Positions 17,230 to 24,695 are shown, counted from the stretch's first letter. The stretch is 29,166 bases of DNA from JAGNZR01 sp051648365 (GCA_051648365.1 JBOFEZ010000085.1:1-29166), one strand, 5' to 3'. The notes: generated from the sequence alone by a model not told the origin. A program made the numbers and translations.

Positions 17230-18303
17230 ATGAAAAAAATAGATATTCATATATGTAAAGGATTTTTAAAAGCTTTTCTTCTGAGTCTTGTGGCTTTTGT
17301 AAATATATTTCTTCTCAGTCAGATATTTAGAATAGTAAAACTTGTAAGTGACGGAAAAATGGCTGGGGGAGATTCCATACTTTATATTGTGGCTCTTCTT
17401 CCCAGAATAATAATAGACGTAGCCCCTCTTTCTATTTTGCTTGGGGGACTTATTTCTATGAATGTTATGGCGAGCAATCTAGAGATAATATCCCTTAAAA
17501 CCTCTGGAATCAGCTTTAAGAGGATAATGATTTTTCCTGTAATCATATCCTTTTTAGTTTCAATGGGGATATTCTTTCTCAGTGACAGAATAGCTCCTAA
17601 ATTTTATGAGCAGACCAGAATATTGAGAGGTTCAAAGGGAGATAGGGAGATACCTGTTGTAAAGGAAAAAGCTTTTCTTCGTGGTAAAGGAGACTATGTA
17701 TATTATATGGGTCTTATAAACAGAGAAGATGGGTATGGAAGAAATATCCAGTTTATAGAGCTGAATCCTGAATTCACAGAGATAAAGAGAATAATCACAG
17801 CTCCAAAAGGAATCTATGACAGAGACAACAATGTCTGGATTTTAGAAAAAGCTAATATTACAGAAAACAATGGAAAAGAGACCCTAGGTGTTAAAAACTT
17901 TAAAGAGGTGAAGTTTGATGCAGCACCTGAAGAGTTTATTACTCTGGAAAAAGACTCTAGAACTCTTACCAACAAAGAACTAAAAGAGACGATAAAAGAT
18001 ATAAAGGCTGTCGGAGGAGATACAAAGGAATACATCCAGGAAATAGCTAAACGTTACTCTTACCCTTTTGCAAGTTTTGTAATTTGTTTTATGGGTCTGG
18101 CTCTAGGAAGTCGTTATGTGAGAGGTGCTTCTGCAATGAGTATAGGAATTTCTATAATCTTAGGTTACGGATATTATCTTATGGGCGGAGTTTTTGAGGC
18201 TATAAGTAAAAACGGATTTATAGATCCCTTTATAGGAAACTGGATACCTAATCTCCTTTTTCTGTCTCTAGGAATCTATTTTGTAAATAAAGCTGAATAT
18301 TAA
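17230..18303 (+). CDS. lptG: LPS export permease LptG (YjgP/YjgQ family)
   Basis: Paralogue and partner of the preceding gene, 357 residues with the same 3 + jellyroll + 3 topology. KIDIHICKGFLKAFLLSLVAFVNIFLL begins helix 1, LPRIIIDVAPLSILLGGLISM forms the helix 2 region, and GLALGSRYVRGASAMSIGISIILGYGYYLMGG lies in the C-terminal helices. No gap separates it from lptF; AAGGTGATG at the end of lptF acts as the ribosome binding site. LptF, LptG and LptB are thus all encoded in this block together with the LptC/A-like protein, while LptD is not in the window. Confidence 0.9.
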   Translation: MKKIDIHICKGFLKAFLLSLVAFVNIFLLSQIFRIVKLVSDGKMAGGDSILYIVALLPRIIIDVAPLSILLGGLISMNVMASNLEIISLKTSGISFKRIMIFPVIISFLVSMGIFFLSDRIAPKFYEQTRILRGSKGDREIPVVKEKAFLRGKGDYVYYMGLINREDGYGRNIQFIELNPEFTEIKRIITAPKGIYDRDNNVWILEKANITENNGKETLGVKNFKEVKFDAAPEEFITLEKDSRTLTNKELKETIKDIKAVGGDTKEYIQEIAKRYSYPFASFVICFMGLALGSRYVRGASAMSIGISIILGYGYYLMGGVFEAISKNGFIDPFIGNWIPNLLFLSLGIYFVNKAEY

Positions 18304-18317
18304 AAAAGGAGAAAAAA

Positions 18318-19541
18318 TTGATAGAAATTAAAAAATTAAGCAATGGAATACCTCTCCTTATGGAGAAAGTATCAGATATACAGAGTTTTACAATGGGAAT
18401 TTTTGTGAAAACAGGAGCCCGTAACGAATATCCACACGAGCAGGGAATCTCTCATTATATTGAACATATGATGTTCAAGGGAACAGAGAAGCGTTCTGCC
18501 AAAGAGATATCGGAAATAATCGACTATAACGGTGGAAATATGAATGCCTATACGAGCAGAGACACTACTTGCTATTATGTGAAAATGCTTTCTAGCAAAC
18601 TTCCAGTAGCCATAGATATTTTTGCAGATATGTTCCTAAATTCAACTTTTACCGAGGAAAACTTAGAAAAAGAGCGGAATGTAATTTTGGAAGAGATTAA
18701 GATGTATCAAGACATCCCTGAAGAGACAATACATGACGAAAATATCTCTTTTCTCTTAAAAAACGAGTATGGAAATAATATTCTTGGGAGCGAAGAAACA
18801 CTTAAAAATATAGACAAAAATATTTTTATGAATTATTTTAATAGCAAATACTGTCCTGAAAATATAGGAATATCGATAGCAGGAAATTTTGATTTTCAGG
18901 AAGTGGAACAGCTTCTAGAAGATAGTTTTGGTAAGATGGAGGAAAGAGGTGCGAGAAGGGAGATAGCTTCAGATTTCACTCTTTCCACAGGAGAAAATAT
19001 CCTAAAAAAAGACTGTAATCAGGTGCATCTGTGCTTTAATACTGAGGGATTGTCTACGAGACATGAAGACAGATATGTTATGGGTATTTTAGCTGATATA
19101 TTGGGTGGAAACATGAGTTCTAGACTTTTCCAAAAGATTCGTGAAGAGCGTGGGCTGGTATATTCAGTTTACTGTTACTCTACAAATTTTGAGGAAGGGG
19201 GAGCATTTACAATATATGCAGGAACTTCCAAAGAAAACTATCGTGAAGTTATAGAGCTTATCCAGGAGGAACTTGAACTGATTAAGAAAGAGGGTATACT
19301 TCTGGAAGAACTGGAAAGAGCAAAAAATCAGATAATAAGCTCACTCACTTTTGCCCTGGAAAACAGCAGAGGAAAAATGGTGAGAATGTGGAACTCTTAT
19401 CAGTTATACGGTAGAATAATAGAAGTTGAAGAGGTTATAGAGATAATCTCTAAAATAGATATAGAAGATGTAAAAAGACTGGCAGAGAAATTATTTAAGA
19501 AAGAGGGATACTCAGTATCTGTCTTAGGTGATATAGAATAG
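18318..19541 (+). CDS. M16 family zinc peptidase (processing peptidase-like)
   Basis: Insulinase/mitochondrial-processing-peptidase family protein of 407 residues. The inverted zinc motif HxxEH is at 46-50 (HYIEH in GISHYIEHMMFKGTEKRSA), and the distal glutamate ligand lies about 76-80 residues further in the ILEEIKMYQD segment (Glu125-Glu126). The second half holds the GGNMSSRLFQKIREERGLVYSV motif of active bacterial PepR/YmxG-type proteins. No signal peptide, so cytoplasmic. The start is TTG at 18318 with GGAG 6 nt upstream; the family begins at the ..KLSNGIPLLMEKV region, which leaves little choice. As in B. subtilis (mlpA near dut), it lies beside dut. Substrate unknown. Confidence 0.9.
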   Translation: MIEIKKLSNGIPLLMEKVSDIQSFTMGIFVKTGARNEYPHEQGISHYIEHMMFKGTEKRSAKEISEIIDYNGGNMNAYTSRDTTCYYVKMLSSKLPVAIDIFADMFLNSTFTEENLEKERNVILEEIKMYQDIPEETIHDENISFLLKNEYGNNILGSEETLKNIDKNIFMNYFNSKYCPENIGISIAGNFDFQEVEQLLEDSFGKMEERGARREIASDFTLSTGENILKKDCNQVHLCFNTEGLSTRHEDRYVMGILADILGGNMSSRLFQKIREERGLVYSVYCYSTNFEEGGAFTIYAGTSKENYREVIELIQEELELIKKEGILLEELERAKNQIISSLTFALENSRGKMVRMWNSYQLYGRIIEVEEVIEIISKIDIEDVKRLAEKLFKKEGYSVSVLGDIE

Positions 19542-19549
19542 GAGAAAAT

Positions 19550-19990
19550 GTGGAAAAGGTAAAAGTGAAAATAATAAAATCAGAGGGAGTTTTAATCCCT
19601 CAGTATATGACAGAGGAATCTGCAGGAATGGATGTAAGAGCCCTTCTAGAAGAAAGTGTTGTCTTAAAACCATTAGAGAGAGCCCTTATTCCAACAGGAA
19701 TAAAAATGGAGATACCTAAAGGTTATGAGGTACAGGTTAGACCCCGTAGCGGTCTTGCTATAAAAAATGGAATAACCCTTCTGAACTCTCCTGGTACAAT
19801 AGATTCAGATTACCGTGGAGAGATTAAGGTAATACTAGTAAACCTTAGTTCAGAGCCCTTTGAGGTTAAAAATGGGGAGAGAATAGCTCAACTTGTAATT
19901 CAAAAAGTCTATCAGATGAGTTTTGAAGAGTGTAACGAGCTTGGAGAAACAGAAAGAAGCTCAGGAGGCTTCGGATCTACTGGGGTATAG
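19550..19990 (+). CDS. dut: Deoxyuridine 5'-triphosphate nucleotidohydrolase (dUTPase)
   Basis: Trimeric dUTPase of 146 residues that splits dUTP to dUMP and pyrophosphate, preventing uracil incorporation and feeding thymidylate synthesis. All five family motifs are visible: SAGMDVRA, RPRSGLA, GTIDSDYRGEI, GERIAQLV and the C-terminal P-loop-like ERSSGGFGSTG. GTG at 19550 is the start; AGGAG at 19540-19544 precedes it by 5 nt. An ATG two bases earlier is in another frame. The gap to the M16 peptidase is 8 nt. Its product dUMP is the substrate of ThyA, encoded 8 kb downstream. Confidence 0.96.
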   Translation: MEKVKVKIIKSEGVLIPQYMTEESAGMDVRALLEESVVLKPLERALIPTGIKMEIPKGYEVQVRPRSGLAIKNGITLLNSPGTIDSDYRGEIKVILVNLSSEPFEVKNGERIAQLVIQKVYQMSFEECNELGETERSSGGFGSTGV

Positions 19991-19993
19991 GGT

Positions 19994-21094
19994 ATGGAAA
20001 AAATAGCAGGAGTCAAAAAAATAAAAAGAGTGAGTTATACTCTTATGGTAAATGCCCTTTGTATACTCTGTTTGAGTCTTATAAGTATATATAGCACAAC
20101 TGCCCAAAGGACTTTAGGTTTCTTTTACAGAGAGATTATATTTGGGATTATAGGAATAGGTGCCTATGTAGTTTTTTCTGTAATTGATTACAGGTATTAT
20201 TCTAAATACAGCAAACTGATATATTTACTTAATATTCTAATACTTCTTTCTGTTTTTATTTTTGGAATTAAGAGATTGGGTGCACAGCGTTGGATAGATC
20301 TGGGATTTATTGTTGTTCAACCTTCAGAATTTTCAAAGATTATGATAGTTCTCACATTTTCAGATTATCTAGTAGATAACTATATTAAGAATAGAAATGA
20401 CGGATTTAAAAAAATGTTTTTTTCTTTTTTCCATATCATTCCTATATTTTTGCTGGTGGCGAAACAGCCTGATTTAGGAACCTCTCTTTCTCTAGTTTTT
20501 ATATATTTGGTGGTGCTTTTTATAAATGGAATAAACTGGAGAGTAGTAGTGAGTTTAATAGCTGGAGTAACAGCCTTTGTACCGATAGCCTATAACTTTC
20601 TTCTAAAACCTTACCAGCGACAGAGAGTTCTTACTTTTCTAGATCCAGAGGCGGATCTTTTGGGAAGCGGTTGGAATGTGACACAATCAAAGATTGCAAT
20701 AGGTTCAGGGGGGATATATGGAAAAGGACTACTCAACAGTACTCAGAGTAAATTGAGATTCCTTCCAGAATCCCATACAGATTTTATAGGTTCGGTATAT
20801 CTAGAAGAAACTGGTCTTGTTGGAGGAGCTATACTTCTCTTGATATATGCTATTCTTATATTCCAAATAATGCACATAGGCGATAAATCTAAAGATGAAT
20901 TCGGGAAACTCATATGTTACGGAATCGGCGGAGTATTTCTTTTCCATGTGATAGTTAATTTGGGGATGGTAATGGGGATGATGCCTGTAACGGGAAAACC
21001 TCTCCTTCTTATGAGTTACGGTGGAAGTTCTCTTATTTTAAGTTTTGTTATGTTGGGAATAGTCCAAAGTGTGAAGGTTCACAGAGAACTTTAA
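19994..21094 (+). CDS. rodA: SEDS-family peptidoglycan glycosyltransferase RodA
   Basis: Polytopic SEDS protein of 366 residues, about ten membrane helices, that polymerises peptidoglycan during side-wall growth. Family motifs: GAQRWIDLGFIVVQPSEFSK, KQPDLGTSLSLV with the catalytic-region aspartate, GLLNSTQSKLRFLPESHTDFIGSVYLEETGLVG, and MPVTGKPLLLMSYGGSS. The short N-terminus and the RFLPESHTDFI form favour RodA over FtsW. The start ATG lies 3 nt after the dut stop with only a weak GGGGTATAGGG binding site. Last gene of the 1149-21094 block. Confidence 0.93.
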   Translation: MEKIAGVKKIKRVSYTLMVNALCILCLSLISIYSTTAQRTLGFFYREIIFGIIGIGAYVVFSVIDYRYYSKYSKLIYLLNILILLSVFIFGIKRLGAQRWIDLGFIVVQPSEFSKIMIVLTFSDYLVDNYIKNRNDGFKKMFFSFFHIIPIFLLVAKQPDLGTSLSLVFIYLVVLFINGINWRVVVSLIAGVTAFVPIAYNFLLKPYQRQRVLTFLDPEADLLGSGWNVTQSKIAIGSGGIYGKGLLNSTQSKLRFLPESHTDFIGSVYLEETGLVGGAILLLIYAILIFQIMHIGDKSKDEFGKLICYGIGGVFLFHVIVNLGMVMGMMPVTGKPLLLMSYGGSSLILSFVMLGIVQSVKVHREL

Positions 21095-21114
21095 ACTTTT
21101 ATGAATTTAATTAT

Positions 21115-21147
21115 AAAAAAAATATATTTAAACTATATTTTTTTTTT
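21115..21147 (+). terminator. AT-only hairpin with U-tract after rodA, candidate terminator
   Basis: Twelve bases of A8-TATA (21115-21126) pair perfectly with TATA-T8 (21134-21145) around a 7-nt loop, and the T run continues to 21147. There is no G-C pair, so the stem is weak, but it sits 20 nt after the rodA stop where the long gene block ends. It could act in both directions or simply be AT-rich promoter DNA for the next gene. Confidence 0.35.
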
Positions 21148-21164
21148 GAAAAAGATGTTATGAT
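21136..21164 (+). promoter_or_regulatory. Candidate promoter of the LysR regulator-gmhA unit
   Basis: TATGAT at 21159-21164 with TGT just before it forms an extended -10 element; the -35 position (21136-21141) is poor. An alternative is TTGAAA at 21146-21151 with a weak hexamer 17 nt later. Extended -10 elements also mark the rplU and dus promoters, which supports the first reading. Confidence 0.35.
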
Positions 21165-21206
21165 AAAGTATTGATATATAAAATGAATAAAATTCAGGAG
21201 GATAAA

Positions 21207-22073
21207 GTGGATTTACATTACCTAAGAATATTTTATGAGGTTGCTAGAGAGAAAAGTTTTACCAAAGCAGCAAGTAGATTGTATATAAATCAATCAGCAG
21301 TATCTATTCAGGTTAAAAAATTTGAAGATCTTCTTCAAACAAAGCTTTTTGACCGTAGCTCTAAAAAAATAAAACTTACTTATGCAGGAGAAGCACTTTT
21401 TCATATGGCAGAGGATATATTTGACAAGGTGAAAAGAGCGGAAAGAGAGATAACTAGAATAATAAACATCGATCAATCAAAGATAGTTATAGGAGCCAGT
21501 TCTGTAATTGGAGAACCTTTGCTGCCAAGACTGATGAAGGAATTTTCAGAAAAACATCCTGAAATTGATTTTGAAATATTAATTTCAACTAAGGATCATC
21601 TTTTAAAAGCTCTGAAGGAAGGAAACTTAGATATTGTTATTATAGATAATGAGCATATAACTGATCCTAATCTAGAAACACTTTTAGTAGATATGGTTCC
21701 ATATGTTCTTGTAGGAAGAAGAGAATACTCAAGCATGGAAAAAATGGCTTCAGACCCTCTTATTACAAGAAAAAATATTCCTAATAACAACAACGCTATA
21801 ATGAGTCTCGAAAAACAGTATAAAATAGCTTTCACCAAAAGAATTGCTGTTACTGGAAATACTGAAATAATAAAAAGTATGGCAAGAGAAGGGTTAGGAA
21901 ATGTAATTCTTCCATATTACTCAGTTAAAAAAGAGATTCTTGATGGAGAACTTAAAGTGCTGGAAGAGATAGACGATGTAGAAGATGGATATCAGATTGT
22001 TATAACTAAAGACAAAAGAAATCTTATGCAGATTATAAAATTTATAAAATTTATTCAAAGCCACAAGATTTAA
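21207..22073 (+). CDS. LysR family transcriptional regulator
   Basis: Regulator of 288 residues. The N-terminal winged helix-turn-helix (about 1-60) reads HYLRIFYEVAREKSFTKAASRLYINQSAVSIQVKKFE, then FDRSSKKIKLTYAGE, followed by a linker helix and a periplasmic-binding-protein-like effector domain (VIGASSVIGEPLLP from about 92 on). The GTG at 21207 is chosen because AGGAGG at 21196-21201 lies 5 nt upstream and LysR proteins begin this close to the HYLRIF helix; an in-frame TTG at 21171 would add 12 unlikely residues and overlap the promoter. The effector is unknown. It precedes gmhA by 14 nt on the same strand, unlike the common divergent layout of LysR regulators. Confidence 0.9.
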   Translation: MDLHYLRIFYEVAREKSFTKAASRLYINQSAVSIQVKKFEDLLQTKLFDRSSKKIKLTYAGEALFHMAEDIFDKVKRAEREITRIINIDQSKIVIGASSVIGEPLLPRLMKEFSEKHPEIDFEILISTKDHLLKALKEGNLDIVIIDNEHITDPNLETLLVDMVPYVLVGRREYSSMEKMASDPLITRKNIPNNNNAIMSLEKQYKIAFTKRIAVTGNTEIIKSMAREGLGNVILPYYSVKKEILDGELKVLEEIDDVEDGYQIVITKDKRNLMQIIKFIKFIQSHKI

Positions 22074-22087
22074 ATTGGAGGTAATCT

Positions 22088-22663
22088 ATGAACTTAATGG
22101 AATCGTATAAAATTTTAGCAGGTATGTTAGAAAAATTTATAGTTGATGAGGAAAAAAGAGGAGAAACAGACAAGGTAGCCAAAGCTCTTGCTGAGGTTTT
22201 CCAAGGTGGGGATAAAGTTCTTATCTGTGGAAACGGAGGAAGTAACTGTGATGCGATGCATTTTGCAGAAGAGTTTACAGGACGTTTCAGAAAAGAGAGA
22301 AGACCTCTTCCAGCTCTGGCAATTTCAGATTCTTCTCACATAACATGTGTAGGAAATGACTACGGTTTTGACTATATTTTTTCTAAAGGTGTAGAAGCTT
22401 TCGGGAAACCTGGAGATATGTTTATAGGTATATCTACAAGCGGGAACTCAGCTAATGTAATAAAGGCAGTGGAAGCAGCCAAAAAAATAGGAATGAAAAC
22501 AACTTTACTCCTTGGAAAAGACGGAGGAAAACTTCGTGGAATGTGTGACTATGAGTTTATAGTTCCTGGAGATACCTCGGACAGAATTCAAGAGATTCAT
22601 ATGGCTATTTTGCATATAATTATTGAAGGTGTAGAGAGAATGATGTTCCCTGAGAACTACTAA
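22088..22663 (+). CDS. gmhA: Phosphoheptose (sedoheptulose 7-phosphate) isomerase
   Basis: SIS-domain enzyme of 191 residues that turns sedoheptulose 7-phosphate into D-glycero-manno-heptose 7-phosphate, the first step to the ADP-heptose of LPS inner core. Landmarks: ICGNGGSNCDAMHFAEEFTGRFRKERRPLPALAIS, SHITCVGNDYGFDYIFSKGVEAFGKPGD, GISTSGNSANV, and the C-terminal DRIQEIHMAILHIIIEGVE with the catalytic Glu and His. TTGGAGG precedes the ATG by 7 nt. No other heptose genes are nearby. A DiaA-like role is less likely given the full GmhA motif set. A strong terminator follows. Confidence 0.93.
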   Translation: MNLMESYKILAGMLEKFIVDEEKRGETDKVAKALAEVFQGGDKVLICGNGGSNCDAMHFAEEFTGRFRKERRPLPALAISDSSHITCVGNDYGFDYIFSKGVEAFGKPGDMFIGISTSGNSANVIKAVEAAKKIGMKTTLLLGKDGGKLRGMCDYEFIVPGDTSDRIQEIHMAILHIIIEGVERMMFPENY

Positions 22664-22685
22664 TTTATATGTATAGTTATAATTC

Positions 22686-22723
22686 AAAAATAGGCAGTGA
22701 GGTCCATCCTCCTGCCTATTTTT
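22686..22723 (+). terminator. Rho-independent terminator after gmhA
   Basis: AAAAATAGGCAG pairs with CTGCCTATTTTT over 12 bp; after one bulged T, GAGG pairs with CCTC around a 5-nt loop. The descending arm runs into five T. The structure ends only 14 nt before the next gene's ATG at 22738, so it may also control that gene. Confidence 0.82.
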
Positions 22724-22737
22724 CTAAAGGAGTAATT

Positions 22738-23562
22738 ATGAAAAAAATTATTTTACTATTATCCCTGTTTTTTAGCCTTATAACTTTTTCTCAGGAAAAA
22801 TATATCGCTTCCTTCAATACTTTGAGGTTAGGGAAGGGTGAGAAGGATTATCGAGGTCTGGCAGGAGCTATAAAGAATTTTCAGCTAGTGGGTCTAGTGG
22901 AAGTTATGAATAAAAGAGGAGTAGAAGAGCTGGCAGATGCTCTACAAAAAAGTACAGGGAAAAAATGGGATTACCACATATCTCCATATGCTGAAGGAGA
23001 CAGTAGCTATAAGGAGTATTACGGATATATATGGCAGAGAGAGGAAGTTGAACTGATCAGAGGCATGGGATTTTATCCTGATTCTGAGAATCGATTTACA
23101 AGACCTCCCTATGGAGCTTTTTTCCGTATAGGAAATTTCGATTTTATAATGGTTATGGCTCACTCTATCTTTGGTAAAAATTCGAGCTTGAGAAGAGCAG
23201 AGGCCTTCAATTATGATGAGGTCTATGATTATTTTCAGAGTTTGGATGAAAAAGAAAAGGATGTACTGATAGCCGGAGATTTTAATCTTTCAGGAAATGA
23301 TGAGGCCTTCGAACAACTTACGGTTCTTCATCCTGACAAGGTGATTTATGCAATAGACCCTACTCTGAAAACAACTATTGGAAATAAGGGATTAGCTAAC
23401 TCTTATGACAATATATTTCTTTCTACAATCCATACCGGCGAATTCCAGGGTAAAAGTGGAAAGTATGATTTTACAGGGGGAGATTATATGAGAAGCCGAA
23501 AAGAGATTTCAGACCATCTTCCAGTATTTATAGTTGTGGATACAGAGCGGGATGATGACTGA
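22738..23562 (+). CDS. Secreted endonuclease/exonuclease/phosphatase (DNase I-like) family protein
   Basis: Protein of 274 residues. MKKIILLLSLFFSLITFS is a clear signal peptide (or lipid-free export signal), with cleavage plausible before QEKYIAS, so the product is periplasmic or secreted. The mature part has the DNase I-like layout: ASFNTLRLG with Asn27, GLVEVM with metal-binding Glu55, VMAHSIFG with His142, IAGDFNLSG with Asp181 and Asn183, and the terminal SDHLPVF with Asp259-His260. The family covers nucleases and phosphodiesterases, so the substrate is not defined. ATG 22738 is used because the signal peptide starts there and AAAGGAG precedes it; an upstream in-frame ATG at 22669 would include the terminator hairpin. 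One-base overlap with the next gene. Confidence 0.88.
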   Translation: MKKIILLLSLFFSLITFSQEKYIASFNTLRLGKGEKDYRGLAGAIKNFQLVGLVEVMNKRGVEELADALQKSTGKKWDYHISPYAEGDSSYKEYYGYIWQREEVELIRGMGFYPDSENRFTRPPYGAFFRIGNFDFIMVMAHSIFGKNSSLRRAEAFNYDEVYDYFQSLDEKEKDVLIAGDFNLSGNDEAFEQLTVLHPDKVIYAIDPTLKTTIGNKGLANSYDNIFLSTIHTGEFQGKSGKYDFTGGDYMRSRKEISDHLPVFIVVDTERDDD

Positions 23563-24200
23563 TGAAAGGAAAAATAGCCTATGTATTTCTTAATGGTGAG
23601 ATAGAGGGAAGCCTATCATTTTTCAGAAGGCACATGGAGAAAAATCCTGGGGACATCTACTGTGCAGACGGAGGATACAGTCACTGTGAGGTTTTAGAAA
23701 AAGAACCATTAGAAATATGGGGAGACATGGATTCAGTAGATTCTTTTAAACTGAAAAATATTCAAGAAAAGGGTGTAGTTTTGAGAATGTTTTCCAAAGA
23801 TAAAAACTTTACTGATGGAGAGCTACTATTGGAACATCTATACTCCGAGTGTTATGAAAAAATATATATAATAGGAGGGCTGGGGGGAGACAGGGCACAT
23901 GAACTTACCAATCTAAATCTTATTATGAAATATCCCAACCTCATCTTTATCACGGAGAAAGAAACTATTTTTTCAGTGGAAAAGCAGTGTGTAATCGAAG
24001 GTAGAAAAGATTCAGAAATCTCTTTTATACCAATGAGCGAAAAAGTTAAAAACTTGACTCTAAGAGGTTTTAGATATCCTTTGAAGGATTATAGTCTCAA
24101 GAAGTGGGAATCTATCTGTATGAGTAATGTGATAGAAGAAAACAGTTGCTCAGTGACTTTCGATAGGGGTGTTTTGCTAGGAATTTTAAAAAACAGATAA
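23562..24200 (+). CDS. Thiamine pyrophosphokinase-like protein
   Basis: Protein of 212 residues resembling thiamine diphosphokinases (ThiN/YloS), which make thiamine diphosphate from thiamine and ATP. The metal-binding GDMDSV (Asp55, Asp57) and the DKNFTDGE region (Asp85) match the family GDFDS and D-x-TD-x-E motifs. The third motif, usually GGRxDH, reads GGDRAH at 108-113: the histidine is kept, but Arg and Asp are displaced. The C-terminal beta domain that forms the thiamine pocket is divergent. The ATG shares a base with the stop of the secreted nuclease (TGATG). Function is probable, not certain; a related nucleoside-type kinase activity is an alternative. Confidence 0.75.
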   Translation: MKGKIAYVFLNGEIEGSLSFFRRHMEKNPGDIYCADGGYSHCEVLEKEPLEIWGDMDSVDSFKLKNIQEKGVVLRMFSKDKNFTDGELLLEHLYSECYEKIYIIGGLGGDRAHELTNLNLIMKYPNLIFITEKETIFSVEKQCVIEGRKDSEISFIPMSEKVKNLTLRGFRYPLKDYSLKKWESICMSNVIEENSCSVTFDRGVLLGILKNR

Positions 24201-24206
24201 ATAAAG

Positions 24207-24235
24207 TTGACTCTTATGGAAATTTACTGTATAAT
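24207..24235 (+). promoter_or_regulatory. Promoter of the thioesterase gene
   Basis: TTGACT (24207-24212), a spacer of exactly 17 nt and a perfect TATAAT (24230-24235), beginning 7 nt after the preceding stop codon. The predicted start near 24242 leaves a short leader ending in AAAGGAGGG before ATG 24263. A strong housekeeping promoter. Confidence 0.85.
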
Positions 24236-24262
24236 CCATAAGGTTTAAAAAAGGAGGGATAT

Positions 24263-24640
24263 ATGCTAAAAGAGGGAATGGAACTTGTAATTGAAAAAAT
24301 TGTAAATGAAAATGAAACAGCTGCTAAAGTAGCTTCAGGTGCTCTTGAAGTGTTTTCAACACCTATGCTTATTGCTTTTATGGAAAGTACAGCTTTTCAA
24401 CTGGCACAGGGAGAATTGTCAGATGAGCTTACAACTGTTGGAACTTCTGTAAATATAAAGCATCTTAAAGCCAATCTTGTAGGGGATAAGCTTCTTTGTA
24501 AGGCAGTTCTGTTAAAAGTAGATGGAAAGAAACTAGGATTTTCTGTTAAAGTTACTCAAGACGGCGTAGTTGTCGGTGAGGGAGAACATAACAGATATAT
24601 TATCAATACAGCTGAATTTTTGGCGAAACTTAAAGGGTAA
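24263..24640 (+). CDS. FlK-like hotdog-fold acyl-CoA thioesterase
   Basis: Small protein of 125 residues of the fluoroacetyl-CoA thioesterase (FlK)-like hotdog group. Residues aligned by eye with the FlK triad are Thr33 (FSTPMLIAFME), Glu41 and His67 (TSVNIKHLKA). Their spacings, 8 and 26 residues, equal those of Thr42, Glu50 and His76 in Streptomyces FlK. The second half has the hotdog LLKVDGKKLGFSVKVTQDG and GEGEHNRYII pattern. Homologues in anaerobes are usually annotated only as thioesterases, and the natural substrate is unknown; nothing here points to fluoroacetate. It has a strong promoter of its own and a small hairpin after the stop. Cytoplasmic. Confidence 0.83.
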   Translation: MLKEGMELVIEKIVNENETAAKVASGALEVFSTPMLIAFMESTAFQLAQGELSDELTTVGTSVNIKHLKANLVGDKLLCKAVLLKVDGKKLGFSVKVTQDGVVVGEGEHNRYIINTAEFLAKLKG

Positions 24641-24667
24641 GTGTCTACTGACACCTACTTTTTTTTT
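24641..24667 (+). terminator. Weak terminator or attenuator between thioesterase and uraA
   Basis: GTGTC (24641-24645) pairs with GACAC (24650-24654) around a 4-nt loop, directly after the stop codon. Four more bases and then nine T (24659-24667) follow. The stem is short and is separated from the T run, so termination is probably partial. No promoter is visible between it and uraA. Confidence 0.4.
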
Positions 24668-24695
24668 GAAAAATAAAAAATAAAAGGGGAGAAAA

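Noticed and set aside
22669..22737. Upstream in-frame ATG of the secreted nuclease
   Set aside because: It would translate through the gmhA terminator and hide the signal peptide that begins at 22738.
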